Translations under genes and position numbers: made by a program
Shown: positions 17,772-27,526 of the stretch, piece after piece
Position numbering within the stretch: the stretch's first letter is position 1
Layout: each line of letters starts with the position of its first letter
Notes under the pieces: model-generated
The model's input: the letters and a program-made list of their open reading frames with translations, nothing else
Database searches by the model: none
Told to the model about the DNA's origin: nothing
NCBI RefSeq assembly: GCF_000269965.1
Contig: NC_017219.1
Coordinates: 1,178,001-1,242,000, forward strand
Source: Bifidobacterium longum subsp. infantis ATCC 15697 = JCM 1222 = DSM 20088
GTDB taxonomy: Bacteria > Actinomycetota > Actinomycetes > Actinomycetales > Bifidobacteriaceae
Length of the DNA stretch: 64,000 nt
Direction: 5' to 3'

Positions 17772-18698
17772 ATGCACCATTGGTCATCGTTCGCCAACCG
17801 TAGCATGCTCCGCGCTCGCCGCCCGATGCGGCGCGGATTTCGCTCTCGGCTGATGGCAGGATTCGCCGCGGCCTTTGGCATGATATTGCCATTATCTGGT
17901 CTGGCCGGTTGCGGCCAAATTCAAGTCACCACCGTCTCCGGAGCGCCGGAGGGACCCACCATCGCCATTGGGGTCGCAGCCGACGAACCATCGGTGGGAG
18001 CATGGCATGACGGCACATACCAGGGCTTCGACATCACCATCGCCAAATACGTGGCCGCCAAACTCGGCTATGCGAACAAGCAGATCGTCTTCAAGCAGGT
18101 TCGCCCCGAAAACCGGCGCTCCATGCTGGACAATGGACAGGTCGACATGGTCGTCGCCTCTTGGCCTATCACCGATGGGTCCAGCGCGATCGTTGATTTT
18201 GCCGGACCATACCTCACGACCAGCGTCGGTTTGCTGGTCAGGTCGGATGAGCGTGGCCGATTCACCAATGACGCAGGTTCGGTGGGCGATGTAGGCGACG
18301 GCACGGTGTGCGCAGTGAAAGGTGACGAGACAGTCGGCATCTTCCGCGGCAACCACCCGCAGGCTCGGATTCAGGAGCGTAGCAGTTATGCGCAGTGCGT
18401 CACGGCCGTGCAAGTAGGGTCGGCGGATGCCATAGCCTCCGATATGGCGGTGCTTTCCGGTCTTCAAGCGGCCAACGGGCCCCAGTATATGGACGTGATT
18501 GCGGACAAGGGCGAGGTCAGTTATGGCATCGCCGTGAGTCAAGGCATCAGCCAATTGGCGCAGAAAATCGCGGAAGCATTGGAAGACATGGTTGAGGATG
18601 GCAGCTGGACGGCCGCCAAGGATACGTTCACAAGCCAAACAAAGCTCACGGTTTCGCTGAACGGTGACCCCAAAGCCATCGTCTCGGATGCTGAATAA
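17772..18698 (+). CDS. Amino-acid-type solute-binding lipoprotein
   Basis: A 308-residue SBP_bac_3-type binding protein. A basic N-terminus and hydrophobic stretch end in a lipobox (LSGLAGC, Cys near residue 45). The fold is recognisable from GFDITIAKYVAAKLGY, VDMVVASWPITDGSS and the closing domain. I chose the ATG at 17772 just after corA. No permease or ATPase gene is adjacent, so it works with a transporter elsewhere or as an orphan receptor. Glutamate/polar amino-acid specificity is likely for the family but not shown here. Confidence 0.8.
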   Translation: MHHWSSFANRSMLRARRPMRRGFRSRLMAGFAAAFGMILPLSGLAGCGQIQVTTVSGAPEGPTIAIGVAADEPSVGAWHDGTYQGFDITIAKYVAAKLGYANKQIVFKQVRPENRRSMLDNGQVDMVVASWPITDGSSAIVDFAGPYLTTSVGLLVRSDERGRFTNDAGSVGDVGDGTVCAVKGDETVGIFRGNHPQARIQERSSYAQCVTAVQVGSADAIASDMAVLSGLQAANGPQYMDVIADKGEVSYGIAVSQGISQLAQKIAEALEDMVEDGSWTAAKDTFTSQTKLTVSLNGDPKAIVSDAE

Positions 18699-18740
18699 CG
18701 ATTGACGACGTGTCCAGTTGCGAGGCTACCTTGCTGATTT

Positions 18741-21704
18741 ATGAGTGACAACGAGAAGAGCACGCAAACCGAAGAGCCCAACTTCCGCTACAACGCCGCA
18801 CTGGCGCAGGACATCGAAAACAAGTGGCAGAAGATCTGGGATGAGCAAGGCACCTTCTGGGCGGCCAACGTCAACGGCGATTTGAAGGACGGCAAGGGCC
18901 GCAACGCCGAGGGGCGCACCGCCTACTTCGCCATGGACATGTTCCCGTACCCCTCCGGCAAGGGTCTGCATGTGGGCCACCCGCTGGGTTATCTGGCCTC
19001 CGATGTGACGAGCCGCTACCACCGCATGAAGGGCGAGAACGTCCTGCACGCCATGGGCTATGACGCCTTCGGCCTGCCCGCGGAACAGTACGCGGTCCAG
19101 ACCGGTCAGCATCCTCGCGTGACCACCGAGGCGAACATCGCCAACATGAGCCGCCAGCTGCACCGCATGGGCCTTGGCTTCGACAACCGCCGCACGTTCG
19201 CCACCATCGACCCCGGCTACATGCGTTGGACCCAGTGGATCTTCTCGCGCATCTACGATTCCTGGTACGACGAGGAGGCCACCAACCCGTCCGGCTCCAA
19301 GGGATCCGCGCGCCCCATCGCCGAGCTCGTCGCCAAATTCGAGTCCGGCGAGAAGGCCATTCCCGGGCATGAGTCCGACGGCGTGGCGTGGACCGATCTG
19401 ACGAACGCCCAACAGCAGGATATCTTGAACGACTTCCGCCTGGCGTACATCTCCAAGTCCCCGGTCAATTGGTGCCCGGGCCTGGGCACCGTGCTGGCCA
19501 ACGAAGAGGTCACCGCCGAAGGCAAGTCCGAACGCGGCAACTTCCCGGTCTTCCAGCGCGAGCTCCGTCAGTGGTCCATGCGCATCACCAAGTACGGCCA
19601 CCGTCTGATCGCCGACCTCGACGGCATCGATTGGCCTGAGAAGGTCAAGCTCATGCAGCGCAACTGGATCGGTGAATCCCATGGTGCCTCCGTGCACTTC
19701 ACCGTGGCCACTGCCGACGGTGACAAGGACATGGAAATCTACACCACCCGTCCCGACACGCTGTTCGGCACCACGTTCGCCGTTGTTTCCCCGGAACATC
19801 ACCTGCTGGAGAACGTGCCCGCCGAATGGCCGGCCGATGTACCCGAAGACTGGAAGGGCGGCTATGTCAACCCGGTCGAGGCGGTGAAGGCCTACAGGCT
19901 CGCCGCCGAAGCCAAGACCGCCAAGGACCGCGTGGACGAGGGCGGTGAGAAGACAGGTCTGTTCACCGGCCTGTACGCCACCAACCCGATCACCGGCGCG
20001 AAGCTCCCGCTGTTCACCGCCGACTACGTGCTGATGGACTACGGCACCGGTGCCATTATGGCCGTGCCTGGTGGCGACCAGCGCGATTACGACTTTGCCG
20101 TGAAGTTCGGTCTGCCGGTCATCTACACCGTCAAGCCTCTGCCGGATTCCGGCGACGACTTGGCCAACTACGAGGGCAAGGCGCCGTTCGTTTCCCATGA
20201 CGGCATCGTGATCAACTCCCACGTCGAATCCACGTACGCCAAGGGCGATGCGCTGTCGCTCGACGGCCTGCGCGTAGATGATGCCATCGCCAAGGTCAAC
20301 GCCTGGCTGGAGGACGCCGGCGTCGGCAAGGGCACCGTGAGCTACCGTCTGCGCGACTGGCTGTTCTCCCGCCAGCGCTACTGGGGCGAACCCTTCCCGA
20401 TCGTGTACGGCGAAGACGGCACCCCGCACCTGCTGCCGGATTCCGCCCTGCCGATCAGCCTGCCCGACGTGCCCGACTACGAGCCGCGCACCTTCGACCC
20501 GATGGACGCCGAATCCAATCCCGAGGCGCCGCTGAGCCGCAACGAGGACTGGGTCAAGGTCGAGCTCGACTTGGGCGACGGCAAGAAGACCTACTACCGC
20601 GACACCAACACCATGCCGAACTGGGCCGGATCCTGCTGGTACTACATGCGGTACATCGACCCGACCGACACCAAGCACATGGTGGAGAAGGACGAGTTCG
20701 ACTACTGGATGGGCCCGAACCACAACAAGTACTCGGGTGATGAAGGCGGTGTGGACCTGTACATCGGCGGCGTCGAACACGCTGTGCTCCACCTGCTCTA
20801 CTCCCGTTTCTGGCACAAGGTGCTCTTCGACCTCGGCTACGTGGATTCGGCCGAACCGTTCCACAAGCTGTTCAACCAGGGCATGATTCAGGCCTACGCC
20901 TACACCGACGACCGCGGCCAGTACGTGCCGGCGGACGAGGTCGTGGAAGGGCCGGCCGACGCCTCCGGCGAGCCGACGTTCACCTGGAACGGCGAACACG
21001 CCAACCGTGAGTTCGGCAAGATGGGCAAGTCCCTCAAGAACATCGTGACCCCGGACTACATGTACGAGAACTACGGTGCCGACACCTTCCGCCTGTACGA
21101 AATGAGCATGGGCCCGCTGGACGAGTCTCGCCCGTGGAACACCCGCAACGTGGTCGGTGGCATGCGCTTCCTGCAGCGTCTGTGGCGCAACGTGGTGGAC
21201 GAGACCACCGGCCAGGCCCATGTGACCGAGGACGCGCCCGATGAGAAGACCCTGAAACTGCTCAACAACACGATTGCCGAAGTGACCGCGGAGATGGAGG
21301 GCATGCGTCCGAACACCGCCATCGCCAAGCTCATCGTGCTCAACAACCACCTGACCGGTCTGAAGGCCGTGCCGCGTGCCGCAGTGGAGCCGTTGGTCCT
21401 GATGCTCGCCCCGATCGCCCCGCACATCTGCGAGGAGATGTGGAGCAAGCTGGGCCACCCCGAGTCCCTGTCCGCCGAGCCGTGGCCGGTGGCCGACGAG
21501 CGTTACGTGGGCCACGATACCGTGACCGCCGTGGTGCAGATCAAGGGCAAGGTGCGTGCCAAGCTCGAAGTGCCGGTCGACATCGATCCGGCCGATCTCA
21601 AGAAGCAGGCGCTGGCCGCCGTCGCCGACCGTCTCGGCGGCAAAGAGCCGCGCAAGGTGATCGTCAAGGCCCCGAAGATCGTCTCCATCGTTCCCACGGA
21701 GTGA
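18741..21704 (+). CDS. leuS: Leucyl-tRNA synthetase
   Basis: A 987-residue class Ia synthetase that charges tRNA-Leu. The HIGH-type motif is YPSGKGLHVGHPLGY (about residue 72) and the KMSKS-type motif is KMGKSLKNIV (about 760). The CP1 editing domain (TTRPDTLFGTTFAVVSPEH) and the C-terminal anticodon-binding domain are complete. The length is at the upper end for the family, as usual in Bifidobacterium. It is followed by a strong terminator. Confidence 0.98.
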   Translation: MSDNEKSTQTEEPNFRYNAALAQDIENKWQKIWDEQGTFWAANVNGDLKDGKGRNAEGRTAYFAMDMFPYPSGKGLHVGHPLGYLASDVTSRYHRMKGENVLHAMGYDAFGLPAEQYAVQTGQHPRVTTEANIANMSRQLHRMGLGFDNRRTFATIDPGYMRWTQWIFSRIYDSWYDEEATNPSGSKGSARPIAELVAKFESGEKAIPGHESDGVAWTDLTNAQQQDILNDFRLAYISKSPVNWCPGLGTVLANEEVTAEGKSERGNFPVFQRELRQWSMRITKYGHRLIADLDGIDWPEKVKLMQRNWIGESHGASVHFTVATADGDKDMEIYTTRPDTLFGTTFAVVSPEHHLLENVPAEWPADVPEDWKGGYVNPVEAVKAYRLAAEAKTAKDRVDEGGEKTGLFTGLYATNPITGAKLPLFTADYVLMDYGTGAIMAVPGGDQRDYDFAVKFGLPVIYTVKPLPDSGDDLANYEGKAPFVSHDGIVINSHVESTYAKGDALSLDGLRVDDAIAKVNAWLEDAGVGKGTVSYRLRDWLFSRQRYWGEPFPIVYGEDGTPHLLPDSALPISLPDVPDYEPRTFDPMDAESNPEAPLSRNEDWVKVELDLGDGKKTYYRDTNTMPNWAGSCWYYMRYIDPTDTKHMVEKDEFDYWMGPNHNKYSGDEGGVDLYIGGVEHAVLHLLYSRFWHKVLFDLGYVDSAEPFHKLFNQGMIQAYAYTDDRGQYVPADEVVEGPADASGEPTFTWNGEHANREFGKMGKSLKNIVTPDYMYENYGADTFRLYEMSMGPLDESRPWNTRNVVGGMRFLQRLWRNVVDETTGQAHVTEDAPDEKTLKLLNNTIAEVTAEMEGMRPNTAIAKLIVLNNHLTGLKAVPRAAVEPLVLMLAPIAPHICEEMWSKLGHPESLSAEPWPVADERYVGHDTVTAVVQIKGKVRAKLEVPVDIDPADLKKQALAAVADRLGGKEPRKVIVKAPKIVSIVPTE

Positions 21705-21718
21705 CTTGTTGCGGGTTA

Positions 21719-21741
21719 GGCTCCCCTCTTTGAGGGGAGCC
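21719..21741 (+). terminator. leuS terminator
   Basis: A 10-bp perfect stem (GGCTCCCCTC / GAGGGGAGCC) with a 3-base loop lies 14 bases after the leuS stop. Related GGCTCCC...GGGAGCC hairpins recur after def (61,171-61,290), so this is an intergenic repeat family as well as a terminator. Confidence 0.75.
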
Positions 21742-21785
21742 GCTCGCGTGGCGAGACTGAGGGGAGCGTCAACCGCCCCACCTCA

Positions 21786-21836
21786 ATTGTGGATAACTTC
21801 ATAAGCTAGAACCACATACCCCGTTTCAGCTGGACA
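21786..21836. promoter_or_regulatory. Conserved 51-bp module with DnaA box, upstream of comEA
   Basis: 42 of 51 bases are identical to 52,576-52,626 upstream of the M23 peptidase gene. Both begin ATTGTGGATAACTTC, which contains a perfect DnaA box (TTATCCACA on the minus strand, 21,788-21,796). Both share GAACCACATA and GCTGGACA blocks at the same spacing. The shared spacing suggests a promoter or operator used by both genes. The role is inferred. Confidence 0.55.
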
Positions 21837-21875
21837 AACGCCCATGAATCCATCAGCGTGGATGCATGGGCGTTT
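21836..21875 (+). terminator. Hairpin in comEA leader
   Basis: AAACGCCCATG/CATGGGCGTTT (11 bp) is extended by ATCCA/TGGAT around a 6-base loop. It lies between the DnaA-box module and comEA. It could end a short transcript or attenuate comEA. It also contains a 12-codon reading frame (ATG at 21,844). Its presence argues against the ATG at 21,866 as the comEA start. Confidence 0.55.
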
Positions 21876-21940
21876 CTCATAACCATCGCGCAGACCATGC
21901 CGCCAACCGTTTGCGCGCATTCAGCAGGCAGAGCGAAGCC

Positions 21941-22645
21941 ATGCCCCAACCGCGAGTGGAACGGCCCACGACGCCTCCGCCGCCTCCCGGCCATGCACGG
22001 ATTCGTCCGGCCGGCCACCCACCCCAAAGGGCGCAGAGCGGCCTGCGGCAGGCGACCCGTGACAAACGTGCGTTATCGGATCTGATTGGCGTACGTTCCG
22101 CCGATGCCGTCGGAGAATCAGCCAGACTCACCCGGGATCAGCCGCGATTGTCGTTCACCATTGGGCATGCCTTGGCCGTGATATTGCTGCTGATCGTCGC
22201 CCTTGGCATCAGCTTGGCATTGCTGGTCCAGCAGTCGATGAATATGGCCATGCTGTCTCAACCGACCGCCATGCAGACCACGGGCGGCTCCGCTGGAGAT
22301 CAGACGATGCCATCGCAGAACACCACGGACGAGAAACGCACGGATCCGCAGCAGTCGGAGCATTCCGATGCCACAGCGAACCCCGAATCGGATACCACGC
22401 AATCTCCGCACATGCAGACGGACGGCAGCGATGCCGGCGCTTCCACGCATGGTCTCATCAACCTCAACACGGCCACCGCTGAGGAATTGCAATCCATCAA
22501 AGGTATTGGGCCGGTTACCGCTCAACGGATCATTGATCATCGCACGGCGATTGGCGGGTATGCATCAGTCGATCAGCTGCTGGATGTCAAAGGCATCGGC
22601 TCCAAGACGTTGGAGACCATGCGAGGGCAGGTGACGGTCGGATGA
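21941..22645 (+). CDS. comEA: ComEA-type DNA-binding competence protein
   Basis: A membrane-anchored DNA receptor of the transformation machinery. One membrane helix (AVILLLIVALGISLALLVQQ) follows a Pro/Arg-rich cytoplasmic part. An acidic/Thr-rich linker then leads to a helix-hairpin-helix pair at the C-terminus (AEELQSIKGIGPVTAQRI and LLDVKGIGSKTLETM). I chose the ATG at 21,941, giving 234 residues. An ATG at 21,866 in the same frame sits in the 3' arm of a hairpin. It overlaps comEC by ATGA. Confidence 0.82.
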   Translation: MPQPRVERPTTPPPPPGHARIRPAGHPPQRAQSGLRQATRDKRALSDLIGVRSADAVGESARLTRDQPRLSFTIGHALAVILLLIVALGISLALLVQQSMNMAMLSQPTAMQTTGGSAGDQTMPSQNTTDEKRTDPQQSEHSDATANPESDTTQSPHMQTDGSDAGASTHGLINLNTATAEELQSIKGIGPVTAQRIIDHRTAIGGYASVDQLLDVKGIGSKTLETMRGQVTVG

Positions 22646-24396
22646 GCAGGGATCGGATACTGCGCGAGCAGGGGAGCCGCGATTGGAGGATGCTGCCGAT
22701 CGCCATAGTGATGTGGGCGGCGAGTCTGGGAGCGCACGCATTATTCGCATGGAGGATGTCTGATGGACTCGGCACCGGTCAGGCAAAGGCCGATGCCGGA
22801 GCTGGCATTGACGCCACCATAATCGGCATGGAATGGCCTGTCACACGAATATTACCTATAACAGTGGCGTCATGTGCTGCCGTGGCGGCGACGATCGTGG
22901 TGTCTTTCCGCCTGCGGATCAGGTGGACGGGAACATTGACCGTATGCGTCGCGGTGGCGTGCATCGGCAGTATGACGGCAATCGCGTCGGACACCATTGC
23001 CTGGCATGATCCTGCCTCCGCACAAGCTCGCCAATCCAGTTCATACCACGAAGTCATGGCCACGGTGACGACGCCCGTGATCGCTTCGGACCAACGCACA
23101 TACGATTGTCAGACGGACATACGGCTGAGCGGCATCACTGTGGATGGCGCGGACGTACGTTCCACGGTCGCCGTGCGCGTATACGCCGATGAATCGTATT
23201 GTGGGCAGTTGCGTCGAGGCGCGGTCTATCTGTTGACGGGCGTATTGCAGCAAGCGCGATATGGACGCATACCGCTATGGCTGCTCTTGGAAGGAAAACA
23301 GCCGGTAGCGCAGGTGCGGGCTCCGCCGTGGCATCTCGCCGCGATTGCGCAGGTGCAGGAGGCGTTTTTCACCGTGACCGGACAATTGTCCGATCAGGGG
23401 CGTGTGTTGGTGCCGGGACTGACGATGGGTGTGCTTGGCCAGGATTATATCGGCGGCGATGCCGGTCCGATGCCGGTCAACAGCACGTATGCGCAAACGT
23501 TGGAAAATCAGTTCCGCCGGTCCGGCATCATGCACCTCATGGCCGTATCCGGCGGCCACTTCGTACTGGTGGCAGGACTGGTGCGTCGGTTATGCATGTG
23601 GATGCTGCTTGATCGGCGGCTGACGGCGTTGCTGGTCTCTGGAGTATATGCGCTGCTGGCATTGGCGATGTTCCCCAGTGATTCGGTCACCCGCGCGTTC
23701 ATCATGGGATTGATAGGTGCGTTGGCGTATGCGATGGGACGGCGTACGCAAGCGTTGAGCGCCCTGTGCTGGACGATAATCGGTGTATTGGCGGTGAACC
23801 CGGATATGTCGGCCAGCTACGGATTCGCCTTGTCTTCGGCCGCCGTACTGGGTATCGTGCTGTTTGCGGGGCGGCTGGCCGGTGTCTTTGAGCGAGCGAT
23901 GCCGCACAGCATCGCCGAAATGATGGCGATGACCGTGGCCGCGCAATTGTTCACCCTGCCGATTCAGGTGTTGATGGAACCGGAATTGCCGTTGCTGTCC
24001 GTGCCGGCGAACCTGCTGGTGTCACCGTTCGTGGGATTGGCCACGATGGTGGGATTGATGGCACTGGCCTGCGCATGGTGCACGCCATGGCTGGCCGGCG
24101 TATTCGCGTGGATATCGTCATGGGGCACGCTGGTGATGGAACGGGTGGCGTTGTGGCTGGGCGGCAGCACGATGGCCGTCATCCCATGGAAAGACGGCGT
24201 TACGGGTGCCGTGCTGATTGTGACGGCGGAAATCGGTATCGGCATGCTACTGGTGTTCGTCAGCCGTTGCCTCCAGCATGTCCGTCGTTATGAGGCCGGA
24301 ATGTCTGGCGTGCGCTTCGGTTCCGCTTGGCGCGTCCGCCTCAGTCTCTGGTGTGAGGAGACGAGACGCCTCTTTACGTGGCGGCAAGCCGAATAG
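22642..24396 (+). CDS. comEC: ComEC/Rec2-type DNA uptake channel
   Basis: A 584-residue membrane protein with an N-terminal OB-like extracellular domain (about residues 120-240) and the competence membrane domain (about 260-540; RRSGIMHLMAVSGGHFVLVA is the conserved SGxH-type motif). The C-terminal metallo-beta-lactamase-like domain of long ComEC proteins is absent, as in several actinobacteria. It is translationally coupled to comEA. With holA downstream, this is the usual actinobacterial comEA-comEC-holA order. Confidence 0.88.
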   Translation: MSRDRILREQGSRDWRMLPIAIVMWAASLGAHALFAWRMSDGLGTGQAKADAGAGIDATIIGMEWPVTRILPITVASCAAVAATIVVSFRLRIRWTGTLTVCVAVACIGSMTAIASDTIAWHDPASAQARQSSSYHEVMATVTTPVIASDQRTYDCQTDIRLSGITVDGADVRSTVAVRVYADESYCGQLRRGAVYLLTGVLQQARYGRIPLWLLLEGKQPVAQVRAPPWHLAAIAQVQEAFFTVTGQLSDQGRVLVPGLTMGVLGQDYIGGDAGPMPVNSTYAQTLENQFRRSGIMHLMAVSGGHFVLVAGLVRRLCMWMLLDRRLTALLVSGVYALLALAMFPSDSVTRAFIMGLIGALAYAMGRRTQALSALCWTIIGVLAVNPDMSASYGFALSSAAVLGIVLFAGRLAGVFERAMPHSIAEMMAMTVAAQLFTLPIQVLMEPELPLLSVPANLLVSPFVGLATMVGLMALACAWCTPWLAGVFAWISSWGTLVMERVALWLGGSTMAVIPWKDGVTGAVLIVTAEIGIGMLLVFVSRCLQHVRRYEAGMSGVRFGSAWRVRLSLWCEETRRLFTWRQAE

Positions 24397-24516
24397 CCAA
24401 TGCGGTATTCGGTGCAGCAACCATCGCAATCCCAGCCGAATACCACTATCTTGACGGCAGCGGCAAAATCGTGATGCCGGCAGGTCATTGTCCAACCTGT
24501 GTGGCGAGATGGGGGC

Positions 24517-25488
24517 ATGGCGAAAACAGCAGCGAATGCACCGGTAACCGTGGTGCCCGGAGGCGACTCGTATTTGAACGACGCGCGCACCAAGGCACTG
24601 TGCGCGCAGGCGTTGAAGGCGCGGCCCGACGCCGACCTCATCGAACTCGACGCCACATCGGCCGACCAGTATGCCTTCGATGAAGCCGTCAGCCCATCGT
24701 TGCTTTCCGACGTTGCCGTGGTCAAACTCGTCAACCTGCAGAATGCCGACGACAAGCTCGCCGAAGCTCTGGTGGCGTACACCAAGCAGGCCGCCAAGGA
24801 TCCGAACGGCTCCAGCGTGGTGATCTGCCAGCACGAGGGCGGCGTCAAAGGGCGCAAAATCATCGACCAACTGGTGAAAGCCGGCGCTCGCAAAGAGGAC
24901 GTGCCGGATTTGAAGAAACCGGATGCACAGCTCAATTTCGTGCTCGGAGAATTCGAGAAACGTGGTCGTAGAGCCGAACCGATGGCCGCACAGCAGCTGG
25001 TATCCGTACTCGGCGGCAAAACCGGCGAACTCGCCGCCATGTGCGAGCAACTGTGTTTCGACTTTGACGATAATCCGATGGGCCTCGACCGTGTCAACCA
25101 GTATTTGACCGCCAATCCGCAGGTCACCGGTTTTGCCGTGGCAGACAAGGCCGTGGAAGGCAAAACCGCAGAAGCCATCGTCATGATGCGTGCAGCTGTG
25201 GAACAAGGGACCGATCCCATCGCGCTGATCGGCGCGTTGGCCATGAAGCTCCGTACCATTGCCAAAGCCTCGGCGGTACGGGCCGGCACGATTTCCCAGG
25301 CCGAAGCGAAAACCAATCCGTGGGTGCTGAAGAATGCGATGCGCCAACTTGGCGGCTGGACTTCGGCAGGACTCGCGCATTGCATCCGTATGCTCGCCTG
25401 GGCGGATGAGCAAAGCAAAACAAACGGTGGCGACCCGGTATATGCGCTGGAACGCTGCATTGAAGACATCAGTCATAAAGGTCGGTAA
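24517..25488 (+). CDS. holA: DNA polymerase III delta subunit
   Basis: A 323-residue clamp-loader subunit that opens the beta clamp. The actinobacterial delta layout is visible: an N-terminal region (PGGDSYLNDARTKAL), an ATPase-like middle without a P-loop, and a helical C-terminal collar (LGGWTSAGLAHCIRMLAWAD). I chose the ATG at 24,517 after GATGGGGGC. An upstream ATG at 24,499 adds six residues. It follows comEC at 120 bp. Confidence 0.9.
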   Translation: MAKTAANAPVTVVPGGDSYLNDARTKALCAQALKARPDADLIELDATSADQYAFDEAVSPSLLSDVAVVKLVNLQNADDKLAEALVAYTKQAAKDPNGSSVVICQHEGGVKGRKIIDQLVKAGARKEDVPDLKKPDAQLNFVLGEFEKRGRRAEPMAAQQLVSVLGGKTGELAAMCEQLCFDFDDNPMGLDRVNQYLTANPQVTGFAVADKAVEGKTAEAIVMMRAAVEQGTDPIALIGALAMKLRTIAKASAVRAGTISQAEAKTNPWVLKNAMRQLGGWTSAGLAHCIRMLAWADEQSKTNGGDPVYALERCIEDISHKGR

Positions 25489-25508
25489 AAGTCGATAAAG
25501 GAGTATTT

Positions 25509-26075
25509 ATGAGCGAACACACTATTGCGGCTCCCACCAGCGAGGCCATGCAGGAGCTCGGCCGTCGTGTGGCCGGAATGGTACACGGCGGCGATGTATT
25601 GCTGCTCTCAGGCCCTCTTGGTGCCGGCAAAACCACATTCGCCCAGGGCTTCGGGGCGGGGCTGGGCATTACCGAACCCATCGTGTCTCCTACATTCACC
25701 ATTGCCCGCGAACTCGACGGGCATTTCGCCGACGGCACTCCGTCTCATCTGGTGCATGTGGATGCCTACCGTCTGGGCGGCTCAGCCTATGCGCCGGGGC
25801 AGGACGCCATCGGGCGTTTGTTGGACGAGCTGGAATCGCTGGGATTGGACGAAGAACTTGAAGACCCCGGCGAGAACACGGTGGTGCTTATGGAGTGGGG
25901 CGAACAAATGGCCACCGCCTTGGCGCCAGAACGACTTGAAATCCATATCGATCGACCTCTCGATTCCTCCGATGCCGCATCCGCTGGATCAGACGGCGAA
26001 CTCACCAGCAACGGCACTCGTACCGTCGCATTCGTCCCAGTCGGCAAGCGATGGGCCGCGTTCGATCTGCAGTAA
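25509..26075 (+). CDS. tsaE: tRNA t6A biosynthesis ATPase TsaE
   Basis: A 188-residue P-loop ATPase that drives the TsaBDE complex making t6A37 on ANN-decoding tRNAs. Walker A is GPLGAGKTTFAQGFG (about residue 38). The conserved SPTFTIARE and HVDAYRLGG motifs and MEWGE follow. It begins a cluster with tsaB, rimI and tsaD. An acidic/Ser linker near the C-terminus is a lineage insertion. GGAGTATTT precedes the ATG. Confidence 0.93.
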   Translation: MSEHTIAAPTSEAMQELGRRVAGMVHGGDVLLLSGPLGAGKTTFAQGFGAGLGITEPIVSPTFTIARELDGHFADGTPSHLVHVDAYRLGGSAYAPGQDAIGRLLDELESLGLDEELEDPGENTVVLMEWGEQMATALAPERLEIHIDRPLDSSDAASAGSDGELTSNGTRTVAFVPVGKRWAAFDLQ

Positions 26076-26136
26076 GCCATGCGCCTATAGACTCCTCGAT
26101 GTACACTCTCTAGAGGCTTTACGACTAGGAGGATTC

Positions 26137-26955
26137 ATGGGTTGCACGTTGGTGATTGACACCTCATTCGGCTCGACGGTCGGCATTGTGGGGCGCGAGC
26201 CCATTGTAGAGACCGATTCGCGCACCCATGTGGAGAAGCTGCAGGTCAATATCGCGCGTGCGGTCGAAGAAGCCGGGTTCCCAGCATCTGACATTGCAAC
26301 AGTCATTGTGGGTACCGGTCCAGCCCCCTTTACTGGTCTGCGTGCCGGTATCGTTACGGCCAAGGCACTGGCTTTCGCAACGGGAGCGACGCTTATCGGC
26401 CATAATGTTCTTGAGTCTCAGGTGCAATGGAATCTCATTCGCCGTGGCAAAGCCGGCACTCTCGACGATACTCATAAATGCCATGTGCTCACTCTTGCCG
26501 TAAACGACGCACGCCGCAAGCAACTCTATTTTGCGTTGTACTCGGACCCGCTCGTTGGCGATCCCAATGGCGAAACCGTGGCGACGGCTCTGATTGACAT
26601 GGACATCGATTACCCTGCATCCATCGCGCAGCGCGTGAATGATGCCGTTCATACGTACCGCGACGGACTTATGCCAGAAGACAGCAATGTGGATGTGGTC
26701 GTGGATGTTGTGGGTCATGGGGCCCGCAAATATGCGGATGCGCTGGGTGCAATCGAGCAGCTTGGCGACATCACCGATGAATCCGTATTGGACCAAGGGG
26801 AGCAAGGTCTCGCTATCTTTGCCACTGATGCGGAACTGGTTGCCAACCGTAATCCCGATACGCCGGTCGAACCGTTGTACCTGCGCCGTCCGGACGCCGA
26901 AGTGCCGAATCCGCTGAAGCACGTGCTCGGCCATGCCGGTGCCGATAAGGCGTGA
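26137..26955 (+). CDS. tsaB: tRNA t6A biosynthesis protein TsaB
   Basis: A 272-residue ASKHA-fold partner of TsaD. It has the N-terminal VIDTSFGSTVGIVG strand-turn and the central VIVGTGPAPFTGLRAGI glycine-rich motif of the family. The ATG at 26,137 follows a perfect AGGAGG at four bases; an upstream frame running through tsaE is a shadow. rimI starts 16 bases after its stop. Confidence 0.92.
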   Translation: MGCTLVIDTSFGSTVGIVGREPIVETDSRTHVEKLQVNIARAVEEAGFPASDIATVIVGTGPAPFTGLRAGIVTAKALAFATGATLIGHNVLESQVQWNLIRRGKAGTLDDTHKCHVLTLAVNDARRKQLYFALYSDPLVGDPNGETVATALIDMDIDYPASIAQRVNDAVHTYRDGLMPEDSNVDVVVDVVGHGARKYADALGAIEQLGDITDESVLDQGEQGLAIFATDAELVANRNPDTPVEPLYLRRPDAEVPNPLKHVLGHAGADKA

Positions 26956-26971
26956 AGTGGGTTGTGGTCCG

Positions 26972-27526
26972 ATGATTGTTGACATCACTGCCGTAAGTCG
27001 TGATCTTGCGGTTTGCTCCATCGCACAGTTGGAAGGCGAACTGTTCGGCCTCGGCGCATGGAATGCGAACATGGTGCGAGAGGAACTGGACGCACCGGCC
27101 CGCACGTATCTGCTGGATGTGCTGGGAGAGGTGGAACAGGCGGTTGTCCGCGGCTACGCCGGCTTCTGGTATGACGGCGAGGACGCCGAGCTCATGACCA
27201 TCGGCGTGGGCAAGGCATACCAGCGGCAAGGCATCGCCGCTGCGTTGCTTCAGGCACTGGTCGACGAGGCGAAGCGTCAGGGCGCCTCGCGCATGCTGCT
27301 CGAAGTGCGTGTGGATAACGACCCTGCGTTGGCCCTGTATCAGCGGTTCGGATTCGAACGCATGGGATTGCGCAAACGCTACTACCAGCCCGAAGGCATC
27401 GACGCATACACCATGAGCTTGGACCTGAAACCTAGGGTCGTGGGCTTTGCCGCCCCGCAGACGGCATCGGCGGACACTGAAGACATCACCAGCAAGCAAA
27501 CGGAGAAGAACGGAGAAGCACGATGA
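26972..27526 (+). CDS. rimI: Ribosomal-protein alanine N-acetyltransferase RimI
   Basis: A 184-residue GNAT acetyltransferase. The acetyl-CoA-binding signature is RQGIAAALL (about residue 87), followed by LLEVRVDNDPALALYQRFGF, characteristic of RimI. It acetylates the N-terminus of ribosomal protein S18 in enterics; actinobacterial RimI acts on a wider range. The C-terminal 40 residues are an unstructured extension. The start at 26,972 avoids overlap with tsaB. The stop overlaps tsaD by ATGA. Confidence 0.9.
   Translation: MIVDITAVSRDLAVCSIAQLEGELFGLGAWNANMVREELDAPARTYLLDVLGEVEQAVVRGYAGFWYDGEDAELMTIGVGKAYQRQGIAAALLQALVDEAKRQGASRMLLEVRVDNDPALALYQRFGFERMGLRKRYYQPEGIDAYTMSLDLKPRVVGFAAPQTASADTEDITSKQTEKNGEAR

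Noticed and set aside
18726..21515. A 929-codon open frame on the minus strand
   Set aside because: It is the exact antisense of leuS, rich in His/Val/Gly as expected from high-GC codon bias, with no family motif.
21788..21796. Replication origin, suggested by a DnaA box
   Set aside because: Only one perfect box per site and no dnaA/dnaN context or AT-rich unwinding region.
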